From: Sclerodactyla briareus | Lineage: Eukaryota; Echinodermata; Holothuroidea; Dendrochirotida; Sclerodactylidae | NCBI GenBank assembly: GCA_026419785.1 | Contig: JAODTK010003865.1 | Span: forward strand, 124,001-188,000 | Length of the DNA stretch: 64,000 bases | Reading direction: 5' to 3' | In this document: in pieces, positions 35,622 through 46,094 of the stretch | How the letters are laid out: every line of letters starts with the position of its first letter | How positions within the stretch are numbered: the stretch's first letter is position 1 | Translations under genes and position numbers: made by a program | Notes under the pieces: model-generated | Seen by the model: only the letters and a program-made list of their open reading frames with translations | Databases searched by the model: none | What the model was told of the DNA's origin: nothing

Positions 35622-36505
35622 ACGCTCTACTTTATTTTCAATGTGCCGTTTCCATGCACGCGGGCCGCGGGCGGGGCGGGGCGGGCGGGGCGTTTTCTCG
35701 AATCTGGTCAGTCGCGATTTTCCGCCCGCCCGTGTCGCGTGTATTCGCAATCAATCCCGGGATTTCCCTGCATCTTACCGGCTTGAACACCAGATAATGG
35801 AGAGTAGATGACAAGTTTAGGTTCAAATAAGGTTCCATCAGTCCAGCCAACTTCATACTGTTCAACACGGGATGAGATTTTATACGGACTGTGTCTATAT
35901 TCAACGGCAGAGAGCCCTATTTGAACACATATTTACATTTTAAAAAACAAACAAACCGATGATCTGTCAAGTATTTGCTAATTCATCGCCAAAACCTGTT
36001 CATTGTGAAGTTTTAATGGTGGGCCCTAGCGTTGACATTCAGAACAATGGTTTTCAGAAAATGAACACCGGTGTTTAGGTTTAAACACTAGTATGCGTCC
36101 GCTGTTTGACAACAACGACAACGACAACAACGACAACGACAACACGACAACGGACAACAACGACAACGACAACAACGACGACAACAACGACAACGACGAC
36201 AACAACGACAACGACGACAACAACAACAACAACGACAACGACAACAACGACAACGACGACAACAACAACAACGACAACGACAACATACAACGATAATAAT
36301 AACAATAATAACAATAATAACAATAATAACAATAATAATATAGTAGTACATCGGTTCTTATATACGCATATCACACAAACGTGAAAGAGGTCGTGCGTGA
36401 CTCGAGAAGAAAACGGGCCCGCCCGCCTGCCAGCGTGCATGGAAAAAAGGGTCTTCCAAAACGCCCGCCCGCCCCCAGCCCGACCCGCGTGCATAAAGCG
36501 GCTTT
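35622..36505 (+). mobile_element. Inverted-repeat element T, copy B
   Basis: The left inner end, CGTTTCCATGCACGCGGGCC, is at about 35648. The right side has two nested ends: an inner CCCGCCTGCCAGCGTGCATG (about 36422-36441) and an outer AACGCCCGCCCGCCCCCAGC (about 36459), then GCGTGCATAAAGCGGCTTT (about 36487-36505). The interior shares with copies A and C GGGATTTCCCTGCAT, CTTGAACACC, GTTGACATTCAGAACAATGG, GTATGCGTCCGCTGTTTG, a triplet microsatellite and TTATATACGCATA. The outer left arm seems lost. No transposase is visible. Confidence 0.8.
36106..36340. repeat. Triplet microsatellite in T copy B (GAC/AAC then AAT)
   Basis: (GACAAC)n with GAC/AAC mixtures to about 36295, then (AATAAC/AAT)n. 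Copy C carries the complementary TTG/GTC tract at the same internal position (about 43930-44055) and copy A an ATA-rich one. The long poly-Thr, poly-Asn and poly-Val frames here are artefacts. Confidence 0.95.
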
Positions 36506-36950
36506 AAATTGTCTGACCATTACGGTATGAGCTACTATCCCGGGGACAAAGTTGACGCAGAATTTACCCTGGACACGGGGACTGACACGCGGAGTTACAT
36601 TTTCGTGCGCGTTAAATTGTTTGATCAACACGGTCTGTGTTACTCTTTCGGGGACATTTTCAGGTTTGTGAGCGCGTCTGAAGGGACAAGGGAAAACTGC
36701 GCGTACTGCCATTTTACACACCGGTTTGTCAGCCCAGCATAGGGCCGTAGCGTGGATTCCGGGCCTAGGTGATCCAGGAGCTATTATATTAACATGGAGG
36801 GACATCAGAGCGCGTTGTGTGCCCTGTTCATTCCTGTCGGAGAACACAAACTCGAAGTGAGGAGGGCGCATTTGTGTGGTACATTCGTAAAATAAATTCG
36901 TTGTTTACTCTCTATCTGCGGAATTTCCCCGCCCATAGACCCCGACATGG
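36506..36950. repeat. Dispersed block flanking T copy B
   Basis: 36506-36768 matches 45373-45645 in order, sharing TTGTCTGACCATTACGGTATGA-type, TTAAATTGTTTGATCAAC, CTGTGTTACTCTTTCG, GCGCGTACTGCCATTTT and CAGCCCAGCATAGG blocks. 36768-36950 matches the reverse complement of about 43440-43650, sharing GGACATCAGAG, GTGTGCCCTGTTCATT, GAAGTGAGGAGG, CTCTCTATCTGCG and CCATAGACCCC. Both strands are open over long spans: a plus frame at 36509-36742 and a minus frame at 36371-36871. I recognise no family, and coding status is undecided. Confidence 0.7.
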
Positions 36951-37639
36951 TGAATACCAAGCCCCAGACATGCTGTTGTATGAGATCCTATACAAAACAG
37001 AAAGTCAGTGTGGGAGCCTCGTTGCTATGGCTAACAGCGCCCTCACTTAACAGTGGAGTTATAGTGACATGGCATTCAGGCGACAAGATTAGCATTCTTG
37101 TGAGATTAGAATATATCCGTTTGGACATCCGCCTATGATTCGAGCCCACATTATTAGGCTCTATTCACTCGTGTTGTTCTGTACCTCACGCCTAATGGGG
37201 TTTTCTGCCAGACGCAATCGATTCGTAGAAGTGATAAGTGAGAAATGGGGGGGGGTCGTCCGGTGCAGCACCTCTAGTGTTCGCGGTATCGTAGGAGCCT
37301 GGAGAACAGGGTTGTATTGTGCAGGGGCAGCCTGGATCCTGGGCTCGAATAATCGATTTATGCGCCCGGATCTTGCTAAAAAGTTGTGGTATGTAGTGGG
37401 CCCATGAGGCCAATTGAGCGTGTTATTTAGATTGTTACGCCTTTTTAGCCTTTTGTTGAAATTGTCTGAGACTAAAACCAGCCTATAGTTCTGCTCATCG
37501 CTAGTATTTTGGAGCTTCTCAGTGGTATGCCTTACGTAAGGCGTGGCGTCTCAAGGTTAGGAATGCTGTCTATGTGTCATCAACATTGCTGCGATTAGCT
37601 CGTCTATGGAGCTCCATCGTCAGAAGAACGTATCTGTCT
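36951..37639. other. Unassigned stretch
   Basis: Short frames on both strands (37135-37407 plus and 37192-37413 minus) without motifs. No repeat identified. Confidence 0.35.
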
Positions 37640-39470
37640 CCGGCCTTGTTTGCCATAGTTACGCTCGAGGGGAAATTTGGATTTACTAGTAAATCTCTGA
37701 GTTTTCTGCTCATTTTGTACGCGATTATGGGCTTTTATGGAATAGACGTATAAATACTGGGTTACCGCTGATTATGGTACCAGTGTCTTTTTTAGGCCTT
37801 TTTTAAGGTCCTTTGTTTTTGAGGTGGGGTTGTATATGTTATTTGAACACCAATGGGAGGGTCCGACTTTGTGTTTTCGGGGGTGCGATGGTCCCCCCCG
37901 GCGTCGGGGCTTGGGGTGCCCAACTTGACCGCACTTGAGGCAGTAATTTATCTCCTCTCTGGTGTAGTTTCGTATAGGAACTTTTCCATGAAGGAATTTC
38001 TCTTCCTATGAGTCCCTCCTCATTGCTGGCAGAGGCGTGCGTATCGTAGATCTCCCCTTTGATGAAGCCCTTGAAGTGGCTAAGGGGGGTTTTGTTCAGA
38101 GTTGCGATCTTAATATTGGAAGGTTTCCGTGGCTTTGGTGTAGACTTTGGTGTCTAGTAGGTCGCTTTGACGGAAATTGTCCCCTTTGAATATTTTTCGA
38201 TCGAGATACGTGACTTTAGAGTCGGAGTTTTCAGCTGTGAATTTCAGGATTTGGTGTTTGTTATTAATACGGTCCACCATTGATGTCAATTCCATCTTTA
38301 TAACCTTCAAATAGGATCAGATATTGTCTCTGTACCGAAGCCATTTGATGATTTTGGGCTCGGTTTGGATAATGGAGGTCTCTAGTTTGTACATGACTAT
38401 GTCGCAAATCTCAGGTGATGCCGGGACTGCCCATTGCACAGCCATTTTCTGTCTCTATAAACTGGCCGTTGAATTCAAAGCAGTTGCGCGTGAGGATTAG
38501 TTCATGGAGATTGCGCATGAGCGTGGCGATATTTTCGGGATATCGTAATACCTTGCGGTGTTTGCCCATAGGCTGCCTGGCATGCGTCTAGGGCCTCGGT
38601 TTGTGGTAGATTAGATACATGGAGACGAGGTCCATAGTTACGATGGCACATTCGCTGTAATTGTAGATTCCCTAGCAGTGTTAGTATGTGTTTAGTATCT
38701 TTCACATAAGTGGTTTGACGTAAACATAATTGGCTGAAGGAAAATAATCCACAAAATCTGCGATTGGCTCAGTTGGTACCGTTCCCGCTGATACTTGGTC
38801 TGCCAGCAAATTTGAATCTGGCGGCGGCGGTTTGTGAAATTTGGGTAGCACATAGATTACAGGTGGCGGAATTTTGTGGTTTATGGGTTCAGATTAGCTG
38901 AACGTTGCTTTCATCTATCTCTGGGCAGAGAACATGTGGGAAAACAGTGTCGAAATCCAGGGTAGACGTAACACTTGTTATGCGCCCCGTTAGGCCGTTC
39001 GGAATTGGGGCTCGGACAGTGGGCGCTTAATCTCGCCTGGTAGTCGGCGCGATTGAGGACAGCGATACCTCTTCCTTTATCGAAGGGTGTCACCACAATG
39101 GAGCGTCGTTCTTAACAGTGTAAAGGGGAGCGCTATTTGCTGTTGTGATGTTTATTTTTTAGCATTCCTGATGGTAATGCGGGCTATTTCGGTTTTTGGT
39201 TTCTCTCAAGGTGAATCTTCAAGGTTCCGGTTTATGGTTGCAGTGGGGGACCAGTGAAGGTAGGCGATTTGAGGATCGCTGCCCTTTATGCTGCATGGTT
39301 AAAACGGATGCGCATTCTTCTCGCCAGGTCCTTCACTGATGAAGGATCTGGGGCGCTTCGGTTGATCGGCGAACAGGAACAGCGGTAATTAGGCTTGTAC
39401 TCGAATATGTATTTCTCGATAACTCCATACGTTCACGTAAGTTATTCTTCGAACTAACAGGTACTATGAT
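37640..39470 (-). mobile_element. Penelope-like element, reverse transcriptase core
   Basis: The minus strand reads in order: VVTPFDKGRGIAVLNRADYQ (about 39100-39040), VTMDLVSMYL (about 38645-38615), TRNCFEFNGQFIETENGCAM then GSP (about 38495-38425), WLRYRDNI (about 38345-38320), and ILKFTAENSDSKVTYLDRKI (about 38255-38195). This order, with the 'DKG ... Y', 'CAMGSP' and 'RY.D..' motifs, is diagnostic for Penelope-like reverse transcriptases. The usual RYIDD box reads RYRDN here. A cysteine-rich YCLKCGQVGHP segment follows near 37940. The GIY-YIG endonuclease expected downstream is not readable. Several stops and frameshifts are present. Confidence 0.8.
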
Positions 39471-39579
39471 CTTAACTCCTGACTGATCTCGCTCTCAACA
39501 TTCAACTCTCAACTCAAACTCTCAGAACTCAAAACTCATACGATCCGCGACACTAGCTGGTGCACCGGCGACCCCCCTT

Positions 39580-39685
39580 TTTTCATGTTTTTTTCAATTT
39601 TCATTCTTCATTTTTCTTTTTCATCATCAATCTTTTCATTTTTCAATCTTTTTCAATCTTTTTTCATCTTTTCATTTTTCATCCC
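39580..39685. repeat. TTTTCATC-rich low-complexity tract
   Basis: Repeated TTTTCATC, TTTTTCAATC and CATTTTTC motifs for about 100 bp. It lies between the Penelope-like element and LINE copy C, near the 5' ends of both, which face away from each other. Confidence 0.85.
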
Positions 39686-40021
39686 AATTATACATGTTTG
39701 TTTCTTTCGCTGTGCTTCCTCCGTATAGATCGCTGATTTTCCCAGCGTTTTCTCTGAAACAGGTAACACTCACTGAAGGATTTTGCAGGAATCTTGCACT
39801 TGTAAGATTGTTTTGGTGTCATGTGTGTTACTTCATTGCCGTACTAAGCTGTGTTACATCTATCACCTAGGCATGAGCAGTGGAAGACTCCCCTCATTTG
39901 ATCGAACTGCACTCATGGGCAAATTGCCCCACTACATTACCTACTTTTTGAGTTCATGGCAGGACTTAGAAAAACATACTACCTGCCGCGCAATTGAAGG
40001 AGTCAGAAACTTATAGCTGTT

Positions 40022-40071
40022 TCTTTGTTGTTAATCCTGAGTGGCGACATTTCAAACTAATCCGGGTCCAT
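40022..40071 (+). other. 2A-like ribosome-skipping peptide in LINE copy C
   Basis: The frame reads SLLLILSGDI up to 40052. After one extra T at 40053 it continues QTNPGP (40054-40071). The consensus of 2A/2A-like peptides is D-(V/I)-E-x-N-P-G-P after a short hydrophobic run, and this fits except for Q in place of E and the frame slip. Known 2A peptides make the ribosome skip the Gly-Pro bond. Some CR1-type LINEs of sea urchins and other marine invertebrates are known to carry them near their N-terminus. Confidence 0.7.
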
Positions 40072-40075
40072 CAAC

Positions 40076-40275
40076 AATGTATCCATGTGGATATTGTCAG
40101 CTGAAAGTGGGTTGGTCAGCTCAACATTTCGCTTGTGGATGAATGCGTGTGTGGGTTTCCACAAAATACAAGTCCTGTTTTAAGCTTAGCAGTGCAGATT
40201 ATCCTATATCATCGTTTAAGATTGAAGGATCTGCGGTCACGTGGAATATTGCAATCACTGCAATGTCCCTTACTA
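40076..40275 (+). other. PHD-like zinc finger coding segment in LINE copy C
   Basis: Across frames: YPCGYCQLKVGWSAQ, an ACG Cys, then MRVWFHK-like followed by KSC, LSSADY, and a CNHCNVP end. The Cys spacing and the W-F-H motif fit a PHD-type finger, which occurs in the first part of some CR1-like LINEs. Frameshifts prevent a continuous reading. Confidence 0.55.
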
Positions 40276-40519
40276 TGATGGGAGTTTATTCCGATCATTT
40301 TAAATTTGGGTATCTAATAGTTAGAGTATTCTCAGCAATACTAATACCCAGGTGAATTCCCCTGGAACCCAATGTTCAAACCCAAGTTTACCAGTACCCT
40401 AAAGGGACTAATCAAAACAAGGTACCCCGAGACCATTGTAACACTGGGTCTTTACCCAGACCCTTTTTTGGTGTTCGTACTTCCCTCTTGCTCTTCGACT
40501 GATGTTCCGTTGAAGGGTA

Positions 40520-41110
40520 ACATTGAGATCGCTATTTGTTTTAACGTGAATGGACTCAGAGGCAAGGCCTACTCACTGAACACAGTAATTGATTATGTCG
40601 AACCAGAAAATATTCATCATAGTTGTGAACGAAAATATCGACAAGGTCACAGTGCTGAAGTATTCTTCCCTCTGTTATCAAAAATGTAATTTTCGCGAGG
40701 ACCTTACGGACACAGGGGGTGGAGTATTTTTGGCTTTAGGGACGGCTTATGTTGTGTCCCATGCCGAAGGGACGATTCGGGACTGTGAAGCCGTCTGGGC
40801 AGAGGTTATATGTCCCCAAGCAGCCACCCCTGTATATTTGTTCCTTCCTATAGGCCACCTGGATCAGGTCATGATCCCTTCACGAAATTGGGGGAGGTTA
40901 TCAATAAGGTCAAATGCTAAAAATGACAAACATATTGTTATTGCTGGAGATTGTGTATTGCGGCCACACTTGATTGTCCTAGCACATCTGTGAAGGTTCA
41001 TGCTAGTGAACCAGCTGCGCATAGAGAACTGGCTGAAAGAACCTCGGCTTAACGATAATTTTCCCTCTCACCAACACTCAAGTTGCTCCTACTGTGAAGG
41101 AAATATTATT
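40520..41110 (+). pseudogene. APE-type endonuclease domain of LINE copy C
   Basis: Blocks in order: FNVNGLRGKAYSLNTVIDYV (about 40540-40600), ENIDKV, the strong DTGGGVFLA (about 40708-40734), VVSHAEG, CEAVWAEV (about 40783-40806), and KNDKHIVIAGD (about 40920-40952). The last block is the GDFN motif with its catalytic Asp, here followed by a frame slip. Two open frames, 40372-40689 and 40589-40993, each cover only part of it, so at least one shift separates them. The enzyme would nick target DNA for reverse transcription. Confidence 0.75.
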
Positions 41111-41559
41111 TGACCTTTTTCCTGACAACCAGTAACCACATCTCTGGTTTAAGTCACAGCATGTTAAGTCACCCCAAACCCCACCACAGCCGCCTAGAAA
41201 GGTTTACCTCCTAAAACGTGCCAACTGGGATTGTATTAAAGAAAAAAACAATCTTGTTTGCCCAGAAGTTCATGTTGACAGGTGCCCGGTCTTCTGTAAA
41301 TGAAAATTTGCTTCAAATAAAGGACATTATTCGAAAGAAAAATGCTTGAAAGAATGTTCCACATCGAAGTTCCAGTCTACAACTTACAACCTTCCCTGGA
41401 TGTCCCCCTACCTCTGCGTAGATTGATTAGACGTAAGCACGACTTTATAATCTAGCTAACGACGTACTACAGGGAAGATAAACGGACCTAAAATGTTAAG
41501 TATATAGAGATGCCCAAAAACCTAACTAAGCATGCGACAAGAAAGCACATGCTGACTAC

Positions 41560-42700
41560 ATGGAGAATACGTTGTCGCGTGCTTTTCTAGAAGGCAACCA
41601 TCGTCCTTCTGGAGCTACATTGAGCAACGCCGGAAGGATCGGTGGGATCGCCCCACCCTTGAAAGTTTCTGGAACCCTTCACAGTGCTAACCACGAGCTG
41701 AGATTCTCAGTAATCAGTTTAGCTCTGTGTTCACTCGTGGTACCGGCGCTGACATCCCTTGTTTGCCTGGGTAGCCCTATCCTCCCATACCTCCGCTACC
41801 TGTTACTGTCCCAGGGGTTCAGAAGTTGCTTTCAAATTTTCTATGAGATAGGCTCCTGGGCCGGACCCACATCCCAATCGTCCTCTTGAAAGAGCTTGCT
41901 GTTGAACTTGCTCCTGTCCTTACCTTCCTATTCATCAGTCATCAACTGAGGGACTGTTCCATTAGACTGGACGATGGCCAACATTGCCTCCTATTTACAA
42001 GAACGGTGAAACCACTTGTTCCCACCTACCGTCCAGTTTCCTACGTGTGTTTTGTCAAATTATAGACATATAGTGTAAAGGCACATAATGACCACCCACT
42101 TGACACCATGCTATCTATCGATTCTTCAACAGGACGGCTTTAGAAGTGGTCGTTCGTGCATCACTCAGCTTCCCCTTTTTTTTATACTCCATCAATCTTG
42201 ACTACAACGATGATAACAATACTCGATGATATTAATCTCCTTGATTTGCTCAAGGCCTTTTGATGTTGTCTCCCACCGCAAGCTACTCGCTAAATAGGTC
42301 ATTATGGAAATCCGGGGAGAACCTATCCCGTTGGAATTAATATTTGTCTCTCTCACAGAACCCAAAGTGTGGTCGGTGATAAGTGTTGCATCAAGGTCTG
42401 TTCCTGTCCTTTCTGCTGGCGCCACAAGGGCACTTGCCTTGGTCCTATTTGTTTCTTTCTTTGCTATATAAAATAAACACATAACACACATCATATTAAA
42501 ATACTCCAAAATAACGCTATTTTTGCTGATGATGCGTTGTTGTACAAACCAATTAACTCATTCGAGGACTATCTACATGCTTGCAAGAGGAGCTGAAAAT
42601 CTCTTGAACCTGGGCAAAGTTTGGGATATGAAGTTCAAATCCCTCTAAATGTTTGTTATGTCTTCAAATCGTTGGTGGGAGCGAAATCTGGTCTTTTTTC
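41560..42700 (+). pseudogene. Reverse transcriptase domain of LINE copy C
   Basis: Blocks: MENTLSRAFLEGNHRP (41560-41607), PPLKVSGTLHS (about 41652-41684), APGPD (about 41857), CPIYKNGE-like near 41990, TYRPVS near 42030, DGFRSGRSCITQL (about 42132-42170), FDVVSHRKLL (about 42259-42289), and IFADDALLYKPI (about 42519-42553), which contains the catalytic Asp pair (FADD at 42522-42533). All conserved palm motifs are present but in several frames. It is the only RT of the window with a clean FADD box. Confidence 0.8.
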
Positions 42701-43439
42701 ACACATTTATGGGTGGCAACTGACTTGAGTTGTCAGCACACAATCGTATCTGGGGTGTGAATGTTTTGGATTGGCGACTTCAGTCTGTTCTACTCATATT
42801 GACAAGATCTGTTGCAAAAGGCTAGTAGCATTGCTTGGTATTTTTGCCATATAAATTTACGTTCTTGTGCTCCCAAACTTTGAGAATTGGCCTATGTTTT
42901 CCTGTGTCGAGCTAACCTTGAATATGCTGCTCATATTTGGGACCCATAATAAGGGTCCCGAACAAGACAAACTTGAGAAATTTCAGAGAAGAGCAGCCCG
43001 TTTTGTGACTCGTGACTTCCGCAGGACATCCAGTGTTACGGAAATCCCCCACAACCTTGGATGGGAACATTTGTCTTTACGACGAAAAATGGATAGACTA
43101 GTTTTTTGTTCTAACTACCAAATTACCAATGGCTTGGTGGCATTTCCAGTTAGAAAATAACCCCATTTGAGACCCCGCAGACGTGGTCGTTCACATAGCA
43201 ATTCCCCCATTATCAGCTTTTCTATAGTTATTCATCCACGACTATTTCAGTACTGGAATGATCTCCTCTTAGGCGTTAAGAGAGCACTAATCTTTGAGTG
43301 TTTCGACGAGATTATCCATTCATTATTGATTGCTATCACTGCTGCTGTGCTGCGTACCACACCCTCGTTGTGAATAAGGCACGACAGGGTTTTTAAACGA
43401 GTATGAGCTCGAAGCGAAGCGAGTACCACTATACTTACT

Positions 43440-43692
43440 ATGGAGCAACAAAGGTATTTTCGGGGGTCTATGGTCGAGGAAAATCGCAGATAGAGAAGTA
43501 AAAAAACTGAATGTATGTTACGATGTTTACACACCATGTGGCCGCCTCCTCACTTCAGTTTTGTGTTCTCTGACATGAAAATGAACAGGGCACACATTAC
43601 TCTCTCTGATGTCCTCTCCGTTACTACTCATAGCTCCAGGTGAAACCCTCAACGCAATGTGGTTGCCGTTGGATGAATCAATTTGCTAACTA
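43440..43692. repeat. Dispersed block left of T copy C
   Basis: About 43440-43650 is the inverted counterpart of 36768-36950 (shared blocks include CCTCCTCACTTCAG and GAACAGGGCACACA). About 43638-43692 matches 45645-45700 directly, down to the shared end CTAACTA. The T element starts immediately after. Confidence 0.7.
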
Positions 43693-44603
43693 AAGCTGCG
43701 TTTCCATGCACGCGGGCTGGCGGGCTGGCGGGCGGACGGTCGGGCGGGCGTTTTGGAAGATTCCTTTCCATGCAAGCGCGGGCGGCGGGCGTTTTTCCGA
43801 GTCACGCACCTCTTCTCACATTTTAGTGTGTATATGCGCTAATAGAACCGATGTTCGCCTACTATTTTTATTATTATTATTTCTTATGTTATTATCGTTA
43901 TTATTTGCATTATTGTCATTATGTATGTTGTTGTTGTTTGTCCGATGTCGTTGCCGTTGTTGTTGTTTGTTGTTTTTGCGTTGATTGTCGTTGTCCGTCG
44001 TTGTTGTCGTCGTTGTCGTGTTGTTGTTGTCGTTGTTGCATTGTCGTGGTTTCGTTGCCGTTGTCACAGTCACCACCGGACGCATACTGTGTTTAAAACC
44101 TAACAACCCGCTGTTCATTTTTCTGAACCATTGTTCTGATGATCACGATTACGGCCCCACCATTAAAACCTCACAATTGACAGTTTTGGAGATTTTAATT
44201 AGCAATACTTGACATATCATGGTTTATAAAAACATTAAATATGTGTTCAAAAAGGTGTTCAGCCGTGGATATACACACAATCTGTATAAAATCCTCATCC
44301 TATTGTTGAAACAGTTATGATGTTTGTTTGGAACATTATTTGAACGTAACATTTTTCTCTCTCCTCCATTATCTATCCGGCTTCAGCCGGTATATTGCAC
44401 AGAAATCCCCGGGAATTGATTGCGCAATACCACCCGGACACGCGGGCGGGCGTAAAAATCGCTACTTGACCGATTCGAGAAAACGCCTCGTCCCGCCCGC
44501 CCCGTCCGCGTCATGGCCGGAAACGGCTCCATTGAAAATAACTATGAGCGATTTTAGAAACGCCCGCCCCGCCCGCCGCCCGCGTGCATGGAACGCGGCT
44601 TTT
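43693..44603 (-). mobile_element. Inverted-repeat element T, copy C (best-bounded)
   Basis: The left end starts AAGCTGCGTTTCCATGCACG, with a second nested end TTTCCATGCAAGCGCGGGCG (about 43768). The right side has an inner CGTCATGGCCGGAAACGGCT (about 44509) and an outer CGCGTGCATGGAACGCGGCT (about 44580-44599). The interior is the reverse complement of copies A and B: a TATATGCGC segment, TTG/GTC triplets (about 43930-44055), CCGGACGCATACTGTG, ACCATTGTTCTGA, and AAATCCCCGGGAATTGATTG. Both nested arms are retained on both sides. No transposase is encoded, so mobility would depend on an enzyme from elsewhere. Confidence 0.85.
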
Positions 44604-44860
44604 TGTTTTTTTATGAGTTATTGCCAGTGAATCGAGACCACAGGCATATTGTGTGATTGAGACTCCAATATTACTCCCATAATAAGCTATACATGATTCT
44701 ATAATTTGTCGTCAGTACCTATAACGAGAAAATACGCTTAAGGCAAATAGATTACGTCAATTGACCACCCGATTCCATTTACATTCGCTTTTTCTGGGAG
44801 AATAGCAAGTTTGATCGCCAGTTTTACTGGATGGATCAGTTCAACCCAGGTAACACTATT
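44604..44860. repeat. Dispersed block right of T copy C
   Basis: Matches about 45707-45880 in order: TATGAG.TTATT, GAATCGAGACCAC, ATTGTGTGATTGAG, CTCCA.TATTAC, and ATTTGTCGTC.GTAC. With 43638-43692 it forms the two halves of a sequence that is continuous at 45645-45880. Confidence 0.8.
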
Positions 44861-45224
44861 TTCAGGCAGTTCTAAATAGTAACTGGAATTTCAGTAGGTA
44901 TGGGATTGTTTTCAAAGAGAACTCATGTTAAAATTTTAGACTTGAAAATAATTCGACCTCGCCTAAGACATTCCACCGACAATACAGAAACAACCGTCAG
45001 CCTACGGGTACACTGTAGCACCAAAAGCCACCAAAAAACAAACACCAGTTCCGCGACAACCTCAACGCATGCTGGTGGGTGGGGTCTATTGAGCCGAGTA
45101 CCGGGTTAATAACGCGAGCATCGCCTACTATTGAGCCGTATGCGCCTAATTCAAGGAAAGCGCACCTTTTTCCCTCAAACCAATTAAGCTTTCAAGGGCG
45201 CAATCACGTGGGAAGAATACGAAC

Positions 45225-45372
45225 AAATCGGGGGGGGGTGGTGCATGTGCATGCGTTGGAAACAAAGGTCTTTTCCAAAACGGCCCGCCCCCCCCCCCGT
45301 GCATGGAAACGGTTCTTTTCCTTTTCCAAAACGCGCCCGCCCCGCGTGCATGGGAACGCAGCTTTAAAGTGT
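45225..45372 (+). mobile_element. T element end fragment (copy D)
   Basis: Holds two nested GC-rich ends in the orientation of a T right side: CCCCCCGTGCATGGAAACGG (about 45293-45312), and GCGTGCATGGGAACGCAGCT (about 45343-45362), then TT. The rest of the element is missing. It is followed by the same flanking block as copy B. Confidence 0.75.
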
Positions 45373-45880
45373 CTGATCATCTACGGTATGAATTCAACTC
45401 TGCCGGGGGACACAATTGACGGCAGAATTGAGTCCCCTGGACACAACTGACCTCAGATTCCATTTTCGCCGTGGCGTTAAATTGTTTTTGATCAACTATG
45501 GTCTGTGTTCCTTACTCTTTCGTTCGGGGAAATTTTCGGGTAGCGCGTCTGAAGACAATGGAAAAATGCGCGTACTGCCATTTTGATACACACCGGCGTC
45601 GGCCCAGCATAGGTCCGTTGTCTTTGGATTGCCAGGCCTAGTGCCCCCCTAGGTGACTACCCTCACACGCCAATGGGGTTTCCGTTTGATCAATCATTTC
45701 CTAACTATATGAGGTTATTCCATTTGAATCGAGACCACGACTATTGTGTGATTGAGCCTCCATATTACCCCAGAAAGTCTACTGATTCTATGAATTTGTC
45801 GTCGGTACTATTACAGTGGGAGAGAATCAAACTGACTGCGGTAGCAACTAGAGGGAAGCAGAATTAATAATTGCCTCTTA
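45373..45880. repeat. Dispersed block with unoccupied T target site
   Basis: 45373-45645 matches the right flank of T copy B (36506-36768). 45645-45880 matches the two flanks of T copy C joined together: CTAACTA then TATGAG at about 45700-45713. This makes it an unoccupied paralogue of the copy C insertion site. A short plus frame, 45673-45867, is open but unrecognised. Confidence 0.75.
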
Positions 45881-46094
45881 CAAAAAATGGTGAAGGAGGG
45901 AGTCAGACTAGGAGTGCGTCCTTTTGGGTATTTCCGACCCAATTTTGGGTGGGTACCCGGGCACGCGAAAATTTAACCATCCGAAAATTGCGCAAATGCA
46001 CGGTGTCCGCTAATCCGCTCCCAGCTCATGGCAATAATGACACTTAGAGATGCCTCAGGCTCAGCCAGGTCGATCGCTCCTCATAGTATTACAC

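Larger units (their letters stand above)
39780..43380 (+). mobile_element. CR1/jockey-like LINE (copy C), near full length, frame broken
   Basis: The most complete retroelement of the window. In order it shows an N-terminal stretch, a 2A-like peptide (about 40022-40071), a PHD-like Cys-rich segment (about 40076-40275), an APE-type endonuclease (about 40520-41110), a reverse transcriptase (about 41560-42700) and a C-terminal region. The C-terminal region has DKLEKFQRRAARFVTRDFRR (about 42966-43026) and an SHSNS...WNDL end (about 43188-43260). Such elements copy themselves by target-primed reverse transcription. The domain order is right, and single-base shifts separate the blocks. Whether those are real or sequencing error decides whether this is a dead copy. 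Confidence 0.85.

Noticed and set aside
36081..36494. Long poly-Val, poly-Thr, poly-Asn and poly-Leu frames
   Set aside because: Products of the triplet microsatellite inside T copy B.
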